Positions 17,145-26,178 of a DNA stretch of 64,000 nt are shown here, piece by piece. The stretch's first letter is position 1; the number at the start of each line of letters is the position of its first letter. The position numbers and the translations under genes were made by a program. The notes beneath the pieces are model-generated. The model had not been told where the DNA came from, did not search any database, and saw nothing but the letters and a program-made list of their open reading frames with translations. This DNA is from Burkholderiales bacterium JOSHI_001 (GTDB taxonomy: Bacteria; Pseudomonadota; Gammaproteobacteria; Burkholderiales; Burkholderiaceae_C), in NCBI GenBank assembly GCA_000244995.1, contig CM001438.1, positions 2,628,090 through 2,692,089 on the forward strand. Reading direction: 5' to 3'.

Positions 17145-19639
17145 GCTGCTCTCCTTGGGGTACGGAACCTGCGATCCTGCACCTGCCGGAGGAAGACGGG
17201 AAGCCATTGACACGGATCGTTGCCATGCGCGCTGCGCACGGCGTCCAGCAGCGCGACGTTGTCGGTGGTGGCCGACAGCACCGCAATGAAATCGTCCAGG
17301 CCGGACAGGTCCAGCTCGCAGATGGCGCTGGCGTGGCCCTGCTTCACCAGGAAGCGCCGGCCGCCTTGGGCAGACAGGCTGCGCACGATGTCGAACTCGG
17401 CCTCGCTCAGGCCGAAACCGTCCACGTATTCCTCTCGCACGGCCTCGGGGTTGGCCAGGAAGATCTTGGTGACGCTCTGCTCCACCATGGTCCGGCCGAT
17501 GGGGTGGCGCAGCACGTCGGACGGGCTTTGCGTGTCGAAGATGCCCAGGCCGTTCTGCTTGCGGATGGTTTTCTGCTTCTGCTTGGCGAAGTCGCTGAAG
17601 ATGTCGTGGTCCAGCGCTTTCCAGAATTCTGAAATCACATAGATCAGGCGCTGGCCGTTCACCAGTTCTTCCATGGCCTGCAGCAGCACCATCATCATCG
17701 GGGTGCGCACCTCGGGCAGGTCCAGGAATTCGGTGGTGTCAAACGCGATGACCGCATCCGCCTCCAGCGTGTCCAGCCGGTCGGACCCGGCGCTGTCGGC
17801 ATCGAACACCCAGCCCAGCGCGCCGCCCTGGCACCAGCGGCCCAGGCGTTCGTACAGGCTGTTCTCACCGGTCTTGGGCAGGTTCTGGCGCACGGTGGAG
17901 AAGCGGCGCAGGCTGGCCGGCATCATGGCCACGGCCTTCACGGCGTCGGCAATGGCGCGTTCGTCGCTGGGCATCAAGGGCAGGGCGGGCGTGGCCAGGC
18001 AGGTGCGCACCAGCTGTTCCCAGAACTGGATGCGGCCGGGCGTGGGTTCGCGCTTCAGTGGGTTGATGCCCGTGGGCTGGCCGGCTTCCAGCGCCAGGTA
18101 GCGCCCGCCCAGGGCGCGGATGGCGATTTCGCAGCCGCGGTCCAGGTCGAACAGCACCAGGCGCGGCGCCGGGTTCCACTTGCGGGTCAGCGTCAGCAGG
18201 AACATTTCCAGCGTGGTCTTGCCCACGCCGGTGGAGCCGATGATCAGCGTGTTGCCGGGCAGCTTCTGGTCGGCCGAGTCCTGGCCTTCGGGGCTGCTGT
18301 GCAGGTTCAGGTAAAAGGGCTGGCCAGAGGGGGTGCGCAGCAGGGCCAGGGCTTCGCCCCAGGGGTTGCCGTCGCGCTTGCCGCGCGCAAAGTTGTGCCC
18401 GCTGGCCAGTGCCGCGAAGGCGCGGGACGACAGCTTGGCTTCCCGCGGGCGCCATTGCCAGGTGCCAGGCATCTGGGCGAACCAGGCCGCGTCGGCCACC
18501 AGGTCCACCGGCGCCATCTGCAAGCTGCTGGCTTCGCCCACCGCGCCGATGGCTTGTGCCGCGCGGCGGCCAGCGTCGGCCAGGCTGTCACCGAACACCA
18601 CCAGGCTGTAGTGGTACTCACCCATGCAGAACTGGCCGTCGCCCAGTTCGTTCAGCGCCACGTCCATCTCGGCAACCTGGCTGGCCACCACGTCGTCGCT
18701 GGCGATGAGCTGGTCGCGCTGCAGTTCCAGCGCCCGCATGGCCTCGCGCCGGGGCAGGATGGAAAAACTCTGCGTCTCGATGAATTCGCTGTCTTCGTAG
18801 AGCAACGCGTTCAGCACGCCGGGCTGCACCGCGTCGGCGTACTCCTTGATGTCCACCAGGGCGGCGTAGCGTTGCTCGTCGCCCTGGCGCAGTTCCAACT
18901 TGTCGCCACCGAAGGAAAGGCGGGTGGTGGGCAGGGTGCGAAACAGCGGCCCTGTGGTCATGGGGATGGGGCGCCATTGGCCGTTGACCAGGAAGCCCAG
19001 GAATTCAGCCACTTCCGAGTACGTGCGCCCGTGCTGTTCACGGCGGCCCAGCATCTGCGGCCCAAAGCCGCGCAGCAGGCGGTCCACCAGGGCGCTGCGT
19101 TCGGCCATCACGGCCAGGGCATCGGCCTGAGCCTGTGCGATGACAGTGCGGGAGCGCCGGGTGGACTGCAGCGCCCGGCTGACGCGCGACGCGTTGGGGC
19201 GGTACACCAGGGTCAGGTAGAGCTCGTTGCTCATCATGCGGCGCTGTGCGAGCCTGGCCTGGTAGGCCTGGGACAGGTTGCGGGCGAAGCCGGCCTCCGT
19301 CGGGTGCTGTAGGGCATCCGTCACCACGCGGTGCACGCGATGCGTCCACACCGCCCACTGGCCTCCGGCCAGGTTGCGCAGCAGGCCGCACAGGGCTTCG
19401 TGTCGTTCGGCGATCAGGTGCTCGTCGGCGGCTTCGAAGGGCACGCCGTCCAGGCGCCACACCCGCAGGTAGTCGCCACCGCGGGTGATGACGTCGTGGT
19501 CGGACAACTGGGACGAGAACGGCACGAAGCGCGTCAGCGGGTTCTCGGCCCGGGCCTGCGCCCAGTAGCGCGGGCGGTGCGCAGTGCCTCCGAGCCACCG
19601 ACGGTCCACGTTGCCGTCAACCTTGAACAAACCAGGCAT
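17141..19639 (-). CDS. virB4: VirB4-type secretion ATPase
   Basis: 832 residues from ATG 19639 (a GTG lies one codon earlier). The N-terminal half is the VirB4 domain with LTLVYRPNASRVSRALQS and QSFSILPRREAMRALELQ. The C-terminal ATPase has Walker A GSTGVGKTTLEMF near residue 465, RLVLFDLDRGCEIAIRALGG near 493, and a Walker B region with RLIYVISEFWKALD near 660. This inner-membrane-associated motor drives pilus assembly and substrate transfer. The start overlaps the virB3 stop by 23 bases. Length is typical for unfused VirB4. Confidence 0.95.
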   Translation of the reverse strand: MPGLFKVDGNVDRRWLGGTAHRPRYWAQARAENPLTRFVPFSSQLSDHDVITRGGDYLRVWRLDGVPFEAADEHLIAERHEALCGLLRNLAGGQWAVWTHRVHRVVTDALQHPTEAGFARNLSQAYQARLAQRRMMSNELYLTLVYRPNASRVSRALQSTRRSRTVIAQAQADALAVMAERSALVDRLLRGFGPQMLGRREQHGRTYSEVAEFLGFLVNGQWRPIPMTTGPLFRTLPTTRLSFGGDKLELRQGDEQRYAALVDIKEYADAVQPGVLNALLYEDSEFIETQSFSILPRREAMRALELQRDQLIASDDVVASQVAEMDVALNELGDGQFCMGEYHYSLVVFGDSLADAGRRAAQAIGAVGEASSLQMAPVDLVADAAWFAQMPGTWQWRPREAKLSSRAFAALASGHNFARGKRDGNPWGEALALLRTPSGQPFYLNLHSSPEGQDSADQKLPGNTLIIGSTGVGKTTLEMFLLTLTRKWNPAPRLVLFDLDRGCEIAIRALGGRYLALEAGQPTGINPLKREPTPGRIQFWEQLVRTCLATPALPLMPSDERAIADAVKAVAMMPASLRRFSTVRQNLPKTGENSLYERLGRWCQGGALGWVFDADSAGSDRLDTLEADAVIAFDTTEFLDLPEVRTPMMMVLLQAMEELVNGQRLIYVISEFWKALDHDIFSDFAKQKQKTIRKQNGLGIFDTQSPSDVLRHPIGRTMVEQSVTKIFLANPEAVREEYVDGFGLSEAEFDIVRSLSAQGGRRFLVKQGHASAICELDLSGLDDFIAVLSATTDNVALLDAVRSAHGNDPCQWLPVFLRQVQDRRFRTPRRAA

Positions 19640-19955
19640 CACTGGCCTCCCGATAGAGGGTGGGTGAATAGCTGCGGGCGTGCCAGAAGCGCCGATTGCG
19701 GTCGTGCAGGCGCAGCTTCATGGCGACGAAGGCCTGGTGAAATCGCTGGTCGTCCTTCGCCGTGACGAAGCGCATCCACAGCAACGCGGGCAGCACGGCG
19801 GACAGCACACCCACGGCCACCCACCAGCTGAGCAGGGCACCGCCCCACATGGTGAGCAGCATGGCGGTGCCGAACAGCACCACCAAGGGCACCAACGGAA
19901 CCCCCAGCTTCATCGCCGGCCGGGTGGCGCCCTTGTAGATGGCTTCAGCGTGCAT
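19617..19955 (-). CDS. virB3: VirB3-type inner-membrane protein
   Basis: 112 residues from ATG 19955. It begins with the typical short VirB3 segment (IYKGATRPAMKLGVPL). Two hydrophobic stretches (about 19-37 and 42-60) then form a hairpin, followed by a charged cytoplasmic C-terminus ending WHARSYSPTLY. VirB3 works with VirB4 in pilus biogenesis, and the overlap with virB4 fits that partnership. It begins 15 bases downstream of the virB2 stop. Confidence 0.92.
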   Translation of the reverse strand: MHAEAIYKGATRPAMKLGVPLVPLVVLFGTAMLLTMWGGALLSWWVAVGVLSAVLPALLWMRFVTAKDDQRFHQAFVAMKLRLHDRNRRFWHARSYSPTLYREASDAWFVQG

Positions 19956-19970
19956 GGCCCGGGCGCAGCT

Positions 19971-20279
19971 TCAGTTGACGATGTAGCCGGCAAACGCCGC
20001 GGCCCCGCCCACCAGGGTGCCGCCGATCAACACATTGGCCACATCGGCCAGGCGGGCGCCTTGAAAGATCATCTTGAACCCGGCCCAGATGATGGCCATG
20101 GTGACCACCGCCACCGAGATGGTCACCAGGATGGTGTTGACGTTGGTGACCGTGGTGTTGATCTTGTCGAAGCCCTGGTTCTGGCCTTGGGCCTGGGCCA
20201 AGCGGCACATGAAGACGAGGGCCGCCGCCAGCGCGCAGTGAACGGGGCCAATGGTCCTGGTTTGTCGCGGGTTGTTCAT
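19971..20279 (-). CDS. virB2: VirB2-type major pilin
   Basis: 102 residues from ATG 20279, coupled to virB1 by ATGA. A long signal peptide ends near LAQAQG (residue 31). The mature pilin has the VirB2 layout of two hydrophobic helices (TILVTISVAVVTMAIIWAGF and ADVANVLIGGTLVGGAAAF) separated by a short positively charged loop (KMIFQGAR). The mature size of about 70 residues fits the family. The longer open frame upstream overlaps virB1 and is rejected. Confidence 0.92.
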   Translation of the reverse strand: MNNPRQTRTIGPVHCALAAALVFMCRLAQAQGQNQGFDKINTTVTNVNTILVTISVAVVTMAIIWAGFKMIFQGARLADVANVLIGGTLVGGAAAFAGYIVN

Positions 20280-20797
20280 CGCGGGGTCTCCGGGGTGGGT
20301 AAGTAGGTGTGGATGTCGCTGGCGGGAAAGCGCGCGGCCCGCGCTGACCTGGCAGCCGCGGCCACCCGCTGCACATAACCGTGGCGATAGCCCGTGCTGA
20401 AGTTGCCGCTGTAGTAGCAGGACAGGGCATGGCGCAGCGCTGCTGGCGCAGGGTGTTGGGGCAGGGCGCGCGCGTAGCAACCCGCCAGCACAGCCTGCAT
20501 TGCCTGCAGGTTGGTGCAGGGGTCAAAGGCTTTGGAGAGCGTCAGGCCCAGGCGGTCGAACTGGTGCACGTTGATCTGCGCCAGGCCCACGCTGAAGTTC
20601 CGACCGTCCCGCTGCAGTTGGTGCGCGGTGGCCTGGGCTTCAGCCAGGTGGCGGGGCTGCCGAAGCAGGGCACCTTGAACCACGCCGATGGCGTAGGGGT
20701 TGTGGCTGCTTTCCACCGCGACCAGGGCTTGGGTGGTGGTGGCATCCACTTGCGGTGCGCAGGCCAGGGCCAGCGCCATGAACGTAGAAGTGTCCAT
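20276..20797 (-). CDS. virB1: VirB1-type lytic transglycosylase
   Basis: 173 residues from ATG 20797. The soluble lytic transglycosylase fold is shown by the catalytic Glu in AVESSHNPYAIGVV (E29), the GLAQIN motif near 71 and the YYSGNFSTGY segment near 129. It opens the peptidoglycan so that the channel can be built. No clear signal peptide is seen: the N-terminus has only a short hydrophobic stretch, so export may use a non-classical or downstream route. Its stop overlaps the virB2 start. Confidence 0.92.
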   Translation of the reverse strand: MDTSTFMALALACAPQVDATTTQALVAVESSHNPYAIGVVQGALLRQPRHLAEAQATAHQLQRDGRNFSVGLAQINVHQFDRLGLTLSKAFDPCTNLQAMQAVLAGCYARALPQHPAPAALRHALSCYYSGNFSTGYRHGYVQRVAAAARSARAARFPASDIHTYLPTPETPR

Positions 20798-20806
20798 GGC
20801 GCGCCT

Positions 20807-21376
20807 TCAAGGGGCGTTGTTGAAGAAGAAGGGCGGCAGCGTGGGCTGCCACCGGGCGAAGTCCCGGTCGAAGCGGTTGTCCCACTGACCGAGTTGCGCT
20901 TTGGCGCCCGGGCTGAAGTCGGTGACCGAGTCGCCGCCCATGTTCCACCAGGTTCGCGCGAAGGGCGCGCCATTGATGTTCACGGACACAGCGCCGTTGA
21001 AATCGCAGGTGTAGTAGGTGCCGGTTTCGTCCGAGAAGGACTGCGTGTACTGCGGCGGGCAGTAAGCCGGTGCGCTGGCCCAGGCGTGGCTGGCCGAATT
21101 GCCCGCACCCGCCATGCCGCAAGTTGGGAAGGCCCGGCCGCGGGCCAGGTCGCGCAGTACCTGGCGGATGGGCGGCACGCACTGCGGAATGGCGCGCCAG
21201 CTGGGCGCGGCAAAGCACAGCAGGACCAGGCACCCGTCCACCGCGTGTGCGGCGGGGACTGCCGAACCCAACGTGGCGACGCATACGAGTGCGCCTATGG
21301 ACGGGGCCTTGAAGCCGAGCAGGTGGCGAGGCTGGGTTGGCGTGAGCGATGGGGTTTGATTGAACAGGCTCGGCAC
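20807..21376 (-). CDS. Exported protein, first gene of the transfer operon, unrecognised
   Basis: 189 residues from GTG 21376. A hydrophobic segment (ALVCVATLGSAVPAAHA, about 29-45) is a plausible signal peptide. The mature part has at least five Cys and many aromatic residues (CLVLLCFAAPSWRAIPQCVPP near 50, YYTCDFNGAVSV near 125) and ends with a Trp/Phe-rich tail. It is conserved-looking and sits directly before virB1 with a 9-base gap, so it belongs to the operon. I do not recognise the family; TraL/TrbK-like envelope functions are possible. The 247 bases upstream, shared with the divergent gene at 21,624, should hold the operon promoter. I could not pick out boxes. Confidence 0.65.
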   Translation of the reverse strand: MPSLFNQTPSLTPTQPRHLLGFKAPSIGALVCVATLGSAVPAAHAVDGCLVLLCFAAPSWRAIPQCVPPIRQVLRDLARGRAFPTCGMAGAGNSASHAWASAPAYCPPQYTQSFSDETGTYYTCDFNGAVSVNINGAPFARTWWNMGGDSVTDFSPGAKAQLGQWDNRFDRDFARWQPTLPPFFFNNAP

Positions 21377-21623
21377 GAGGGGCTCCTGAACGGGGGCCGC
21401 CGGCTGTTGGGCAACAAGCCCGAACGAGCGGCGGCGATGAGTTCAATTTAGGCGCCAGGTGCCGCTGGTGTGGCGATGATTTCGGACTGTTTTTCATCGG
21501 ATGCGTGAAGCCGCGCTGCGCGTTGCGGTCGGCGGGCGCCGCATCGTCAACTTGGGCGGACGCCCAGTCCTGGCGGATTCAGTTGGAGAATCCGCCCACA
21601 CCCAACAAGCCAGAGCCAAGCCC

Positions 21624-22478
21624 ATGACTGAGACTCGTCCGAGCATTTCAGATAAGCGTCGCAGCTTTCAACAACTGCACGCGGCAGGGTGCTTCGCCAT
21701 TCCGAACCCCTGGGACGTTGGCAGTGCCCGGTTCCTGCAGAGCCTGGGCTTCAAGGCGCTGGCGACCACCAGTTCGGGCTTCGCCTGGTCCCAGGGGCGA
21801 CCTGATCTCCCGGATTCGCGAGACGTGGTGCTGGCCCATCTTCGCGCCATGGTCGAGGCCACGGACTTGCCGATCAACGCGGACTTCGAGAACGGCTATG
21901 CGCCCGATGCGGCCGGCGTCGCCGAAAGCGTGCGGCTTGCGATAGAGGCCGGCGTTGCGGGCTTGTCCATCGAAGATTCAACCGGTGATGCGTCCAGCTC
22001 GCTGTTTCCGATGGACGTTGCCGTTGAGCGAATTCGTGCGGCACGGAGATCAATCGACAAGGCGGGCGGCGACGTGGTGCTGGTTGGCCGTGCAGAATGC
22101 TTCCTGGTGGGGCGGCCACACATCGAAGAGACGATTGCCAGGCTCAAGGCCTACGCAGATGCCGGTGCGGATTGCCTGTATGCGCCCGGCATTCGCACCC
22201 GCGAGCACATCACGGCCGTGGTGGCTGGCGTGGCACCCAAACCGGTGAACCTGCTGGTTGGGACAGCGAGCGAGTTCTCGATGGCGGACATTGCCGGAAT
22301 GGGCGTGCGCCGGGTCAGCGTGGGCGGGGCGTTGGCGCGCAGCGCCTGGGGTGGCTTCATGCGAGCTGCGCGGCTGATTGCGGAGCAGGGGCGGTTTGAT
22401 GGCTTCGCTGACGCGGCAGCTGGTTCCGAGTTGGACGCGTTCTTTCGGGATGATCTTGGGAAGAGAAGGGCGCCTTGA
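21624..22478 (+). CDS. Isocitrate lyase / PEP mutase superfamily enzyme
   Basis: 284 residues from ATG 21624. The TIM-barrel family is shown by FAIPNPWDVGSARFLQSLGF near residue 24, the metal-binding loop INADFENGYA near 84, GLSIEDS near 113 and LVGRAECFLVG near 152. The family makes or breaks C-C or P-C bonds next to an alpha-keto acid, using Mg2+. It lacks the cysteine-centred KKCGH motif of true isocitrate lyases, so it is closer to the PEP-mutase/oxaloacetase-like group (PF13714). The substrate is unknown. It is divergent from the transfer operon and is probably cargo. Confidence 0.85.
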   Translation: MTETRPSISDKRRSFQQLHAAGCFAIPNPWDVGSARFLQSLGFKALATTSSGFAWSQGRPDLPDSRDVVLAHLRAMVEATDLPINADFENGYAPDAAGVAESVRLAIEAGVAGLSIEDSTGDASSSLFPMDVAVERIRAARRSIDKAGGDVVLVGRAECFLVGRPHIEETIARLKAYADAGADCLYAPGIRTREHITAVVAGVAPKPVNLLVGTASEFSMADIAGMGVRRVSVGGALARSAWGGFMRAARLIAEQGRFDGFADAAAGSELDAFFRDDLGKRRAP

Positions 22479-22812
22479 ATGCTCAATGAACGAGCCTACC
22501 GGGAGCGCAGACTTGAAGCGGCAACGCTCATCGCAGAGGGCAGGTTTCTGTTGGGAGCTGCCATTCGCCCGCGCGGCGTGGGTACCGGCAGACGACCCTG
22601 AAGGGCCGTTCGCTGACCTGATCTCGGTACCACGAAGCTGCCGGTCGGCGGATTCACGAAAGGAACCCACTGCCGTCGAAGCCAACAAACTCCAACCTCC
22701 GGATGCATCTTCGCCGGGGCTTCGCTGGCGCCTTAGCACCATGCAGCTGCCGGTTGCCAACCAAAGAAATGGTGCCTCCGCCGAGTTCTTCAGGACGCGA
22801 ACGATCCGCTTG
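22479..22812. other. Intergenic region without a supported gene
   Basis: Open frames on both strands are present but carry Pro/Arg/Ser-rich sequences without recognisable folds and no good ribosome site. A plus-strand frame that runs from the 3' end of the preceding gene to 23,310 is judged to be a chance GC-rich frame. Confidence 0.45.
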
Positions 22813-23124
22813 TCAATGGGTCAACATTTCGAACACATCGGGCGCAACACCAAAAGTGTTCAACCCCTGGCCGGCGTCCCCCTCATGCAGTGCGAGCGGC
22901 GGGCTCCACCAGTCGACGCAGCGGCCGAACTGCCGTCGGGTCGAGTAGATGACGAACGGGTCAAGGTGGTAAGTCTTGACGAGTTTGCCAACGTGGTCGA
23001 AGACTTCCTGGCGCTGACTCGGCGACGGTGCCTTGCCCAGTCGCGTGATCTCCAGCATCGCCAACCCGCCCCGGCCTGCGTGCGCCCAGGCGGTCTGAAG
23101 AGTGTCGCCGGATCCGAACTGCAA
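22813..23124 (-). pseudogene. Conserved-looking hypothetical protein, probably missing its 5' end
   Basis: The frame is open from a TAG just above 23,163 down to 22,813. It encodes about 103-117 residues of well-behaved sequence: WGAVCVAAELQFGSG, then ARHGKAPS-type basic residues, FDHVGKLVKTYHLDPFVIYS and RRQFGRCVDWWSPPLALHEG. The Trp/Cys/His content and even hydrophobic pattern suggest a real protein. No ATG or GTG precedes the conserved start, and TTG 23,124 is the only candidate. I read it as a truncated gene. The family is not recognised. Confidence 0.4.
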
Positions 23125-23442
23125 CTCGGCGGCGACGCAGACCGCACCCCAAAGCCGCGGATCCTAAATTTGCGACAAGCAGCCCGCCTTGTTCAGCAGG
23201 AGGCGCAGCCTCCTGCAGGCAACACCGGGGTTAGCGGGTTGGCGTTACAGGCCGGTATCGGCGAAAGGGCGCGGAAACCCGCGAAGACGGCATCGAAGGA
23301 GTGGCGCTGACGGCGCTGCATGACCGTCCCGATTGATCCCCCCAGTATGAAGTGTCGCCACTGGCCACCAGTGAGGTGACGGGAGCGCGTACCGGCGGTA
23401 CGCTCGCGACAATGCGCTCGCGCCGACCCAACGAGGCCCCTC
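23125..23442. other. Intergenic region upstream of the first PEP-CTERM gene
   Basis: These 318 bases contain no supported gene. The stretch before ATG 23,443 should hold the promoter of the PEP-CTERM gene; no clear boxes were recognised. A partial inverted pair occurs around 23,195-23,216, where a GGAGGCGCAGCCTCC palindrome could form a hairpin, but without a T-run it is not a convincing terminator. Confidence 0.4.
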
Positions 23443-24396
23443 ATGCACGATCGTGCCCCTTCGCCGCCCGATAGTGAGGCTGCACCCATCGCCCGGATTC
23501 GGGCCTGGACGGCCGCTGCGGCGGTGGCGCTGCTCGTTGGCATGCCCTGGTGCGCGAACGCCGCCGAGGCCTCTCTTTCGTTCGGCTCGATCGTGGCGCC
23601 GATTCCGTTGCTCACCGACCCGGTGGCTATCCAGGACAGCCGTCACGTCGACAACGCCAGCGCCACCATCGATTTCCAGGGTTCCGCCAGCCTGCTCGAC
23701 GGCACGCTGCGCGCCAAGCTCGAAATGACGCCCCACACGGTATTCCTGAGCGGCCCGGCTGCGTTGGTGCGGGCGCAGCTCGACGACCGGCTAACGGTCG
23801 TCGGACCGGGCACGGGCATCGTCGTGCTGCAGCTGCGTATGGATGTCCATGCCCTGATGACGGTGGACGCCAACATGGGGCCGAACACCATAGACAGCCT
23901 CGAGCTCAGCGCATCGATGTCCATCGACAACGTGCTCAGTTCGTCTATGTACATCCTGCGTCGCAGGATCACGAACGACCTGAGCGTCATCACCGAAGAC
24001 TCCATGCAGTGCCTCGGCCAGCCCTGCAACCTCAACCAACCGCTGACTCCGGCCGGCATCGTCGACGGGCAGGTCATCTTCGACGTGCAGACCAGGCCGG
24101 GCATTAGCCTCCCATTCCAGGCCTACCTCCTCGTTACGACCTATGGCTCGCCCGAGGTGTTCGGCGCGGTCGACGCTAGCAACACGGCGAGCATTTCCTA
24201 CGCGCTGCCGGCCGGCTACACACTGACGTCACAGTCGGGACTCTTCCTCAGCGCCGTACCCGAGCCATCCACGACGATGCTGGCCATGTTCGGCGGCGCG
24301 GTGGTGTGGGTCGGGTGGCGCCGGCGCAGTTTCTCCGACTCGAGGATGCGCCTTGCTCGGTGCGACGCGATAGGCCCCAGCCGGGCCAGTGCGTGA
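23443..24396 (+). CDS. PEP-CTERM sorting domain protein
   Basis: 317 residues from ATG 23443. An N-terminal signal segment (about residues 22-46, ending CANAAE) sends it across the inner membrane. The middle is Ser/Thr-rich beta-type sequence of unknown function. Near the C-terminus is VPEPSTT, then a hydrophobic helix (MLAMFGGAVVWVGW) and RRR, the PEP-CTERM signal. Exosortase EpsH recognises such tails and processes them during export to the surface or biofilm matrix. Unusually, 23 more residues follow the arginines; the tail normally stops within a few residues. Either a stop has been lost or the tail still works with the extension. Confidence 0.8.
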   Translation: MHDRAPSPPDSEAAPIARIRAWTAAAAVALLVGMPWCANAAEASLSFGSIVAPIPLLTDPVAIQDSRHVDNASATIDFQGSASLLDGTLRAKLEMTPHTVFLSGPAALVRAQLDDRLTVVGPGTGIVVLQLRMDVHALMTVDANMGPNTIDSLELSASMSIDNVLSSSMYILRRRITNDLSVITEDSMQCLGQPCNLNQPLTPAGIVDGQVIFDVQTRPGISLPFQAYLLVTTYGSPEVFGAVDASNTASISYALPAGYTLTSQSGLFLSAVPEPSTTMLAMFGGAVVWVGWRRRSFSDSRMRLARCDAIGPSRASA

Positions 24397-24765
24397 ACGG
24401 TGCGCAAGGCCCAAGGATATTCGAGCGGCGCACCAAGCGGTCAAGACTAGCGCAACGCAATCAGTGAAGAACCCGAGAGCCGCCTGGCCGCCTGTGGCTA
24501 GTGACTCCTGATGGCCGAGACTGCCGAAAGCGAACGCCAACTGCGGAACATCCTCAATCCTGATGACGGGTTTCGGGGCGCCGAAACCGCTTCGGCGGCC
24601 GGCAAGCCGCGACCCTGAAGAGACATTCGTTGTTGCGATCAGGATGCCGCAGAGCCCTCTGTCCAACAAGAAGCGACCAATCCACTTGGGTCTACCCACC
24701 TCTGGCCGACCTTGCCGGCAGAACGGCCGCAGCGTGGCATGCCCGCACATTGAATCCTTTCCGAC
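24397..24765. other. Intergenic region between convergent genes, nothing recognised
   Basis: The stretch separates the PEP-CTERM gene from the end of the minus-strand membrane protein. A minus-strand frame crosses it into the PEP-CTERM gene but has irregular composition and no recognisable domain. No clear terminator hairpin with a T-run was found. Confidence 0.45.
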
Positions 24766-25692
24766 TCAAGATGGCGGGGCATCCACCACACTGGCGTCGA
24801 CTGGCTCCTGCTCATCCACCCAGGCCCATTGGCATGAACTGCGCGGTCCCAGCCGCAATTCCCGGTTCAGGGCCTCAACGGCACCGTCTTTCAGCACCGA
24901 CAGGCAAATCGATTCGCCCATGTACAACCAGGCCAGGCGGCGGCCGTTGCCTTGGGAGGCCAAGCGTTTGGCCAGTGCGTGCTGCACATGGGTGCTGAGG
25001 GACTTCAAGTGACCTGGGTAGTCCAACTCAACGCGCTCGCCGTTCACCGCCATGTGCACCTGCACCTGCACATCACGCGAATCGTCATCACCCGCGCGTG
25101 GGTTCAGCGAGATGTGCAGGTCTTCCACCTGCAATGCTCCCTCGCTCAGGCGCACGATGTCCTCCACCTGTCGCTGCAGTGCGTCTTCAAACTGCTCGGC
25201 ATGGAACTCCTCCTGTACCAGGTTGGCCATCCAGGCTTCGGGCTTGGCTCCCGGGTGGTAGTACGAGACGCCCTGCATGGCGAAGAGGATGTCGTCGGGC
25301 CGGGCACGGCCTTCAGTTCGGGCCAAGCCGGCGAACAGCAACGCTGCGTCGGGTACTTCGGGCTTGAACAGGCCGTGCGCGGCCATCACGGCCACCGCCT
25401 TGCGGACCTTGGCCTGGGTCGCGGGCGGCAACTCGGGCAAGGGACCCGTGTGCACATGCGATACAGGCAAACGCCGGCGGCGCCACCAATCGCCGATGTC
25501 CCGGGCGCTCTCCACCAGCACGCTCCAAACTTCCCGCATCGACCACGCGCCGTAAGCAAAGAACACCCAGGCAAACAGCACCATGACCAGCTTGGCCTGC
25601 CAACTGTCGGCCCGCACCAGCCACCCAGCCAGGGCAGCAGCGACGGCGCCAGACACGAGGTAGGCCGGGCGCAAAAACTCGGGCCGCTTCAT
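24766..25692 (-). CDS. Membrane-anchored protein of unknown function
   Basis: 308 residues from ATG 25692. Two hydrophobic segments lie at about residues 10-26 and 33-48, giving a hairpin anchor with a large cytoplasmic part. The soluble part begins with a basic WWRRRRLP stretch and contains KAVAVMAAHGLFKPEVPDAALLF near 90. Its C-terminal half is charged, with YPGHLKSLSTHVQHALAKRLAS near 225 and WAWVDEQE near the end. No enzyme motif was found. The family is not recognised. It lies alone before IS91 copy 1, so it is probably cargo or a resident gene of the element. Confidence 0.6.
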   Translation of the reverse strand: MKRPEFLRPAYLVSGAVAAALAGWLVRADSWQAKLVMVLFAWVFFAYGAWSMREVWSVLVESARDIGDWWRRRRLPVSHVHTGPLPELPPATQAKVRKAVAVMAAHGLFKPEVPDAALLFAGLARTEGRARPDDILFAMQGVSYYHPGAKPEAWMANLVQEEFHAEQFEDALQRQVEDIVRLSEGALQVEDLHISLNPRAGDDDSRDVQVQVHMAVNGERVELDYPGHLKSLSTHVQHALAKRLASQGNGRRLAWLYMGESICLSVLKDGAVEALNRELRLGPRSSCQWAWVDEQEPVDASVVDAPPS

Positions 25693-26178
25693 CGTCTCCT
25701 CCCACCCAATCCGCTCGGATCTCGACGAAATGCATGCTACTGGAGCAAGCGCTCATCCTGCTCCGCTGGGAACTCATGTCCGCAGACTGCACGGCCAGAG
25801 TCCGCGGGAAGCCGACGATGGCCAATGACCGCTCCTGTTAAGGCTTGCGTGACACCTGCCCTCCCGCGCAGGCAGTGGCGCTACCCCAGTGCGTCCGGGC
25901 AGGTGTTGCGTAAGCTTCGAGGGAGGAAACCGCGGCGAACGCCACGGTGGTCGTTGAGCGCCGCGGCTATGGCGATTGAGTGGCGCTGGTGCTGCGATCT
26001 GGCTGCGCGCGGCGCCTCCTGAAGACCACGCCGACGAACACGGATCGCCTGCGACGCGCCACTGCGTCGTGGCAGTGAGCGGCGGCGCAGCGTTCAGGTG
26101 CGGTCAACGCGGAATGCACGCAGTGACCCACCTGACGCCATGGTCGGCGCCGAGTTGGTCGATGGTGATCGCGCGTCA

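Noticed and set aside
22378-23310. A 310-codon plus-strand frame starting within the ICL/PEPM gene
   Set aside because: No ribosome site, no domain, and it overlaps a better minus-strand fragment.
24229-24750. A 173-codon minus-strand frame over the end of the PEP-CTERM gene
   Set aside because: It lies over a gene with a clear PEP-CTERM tail, and no protein-like segment was recognised in it.
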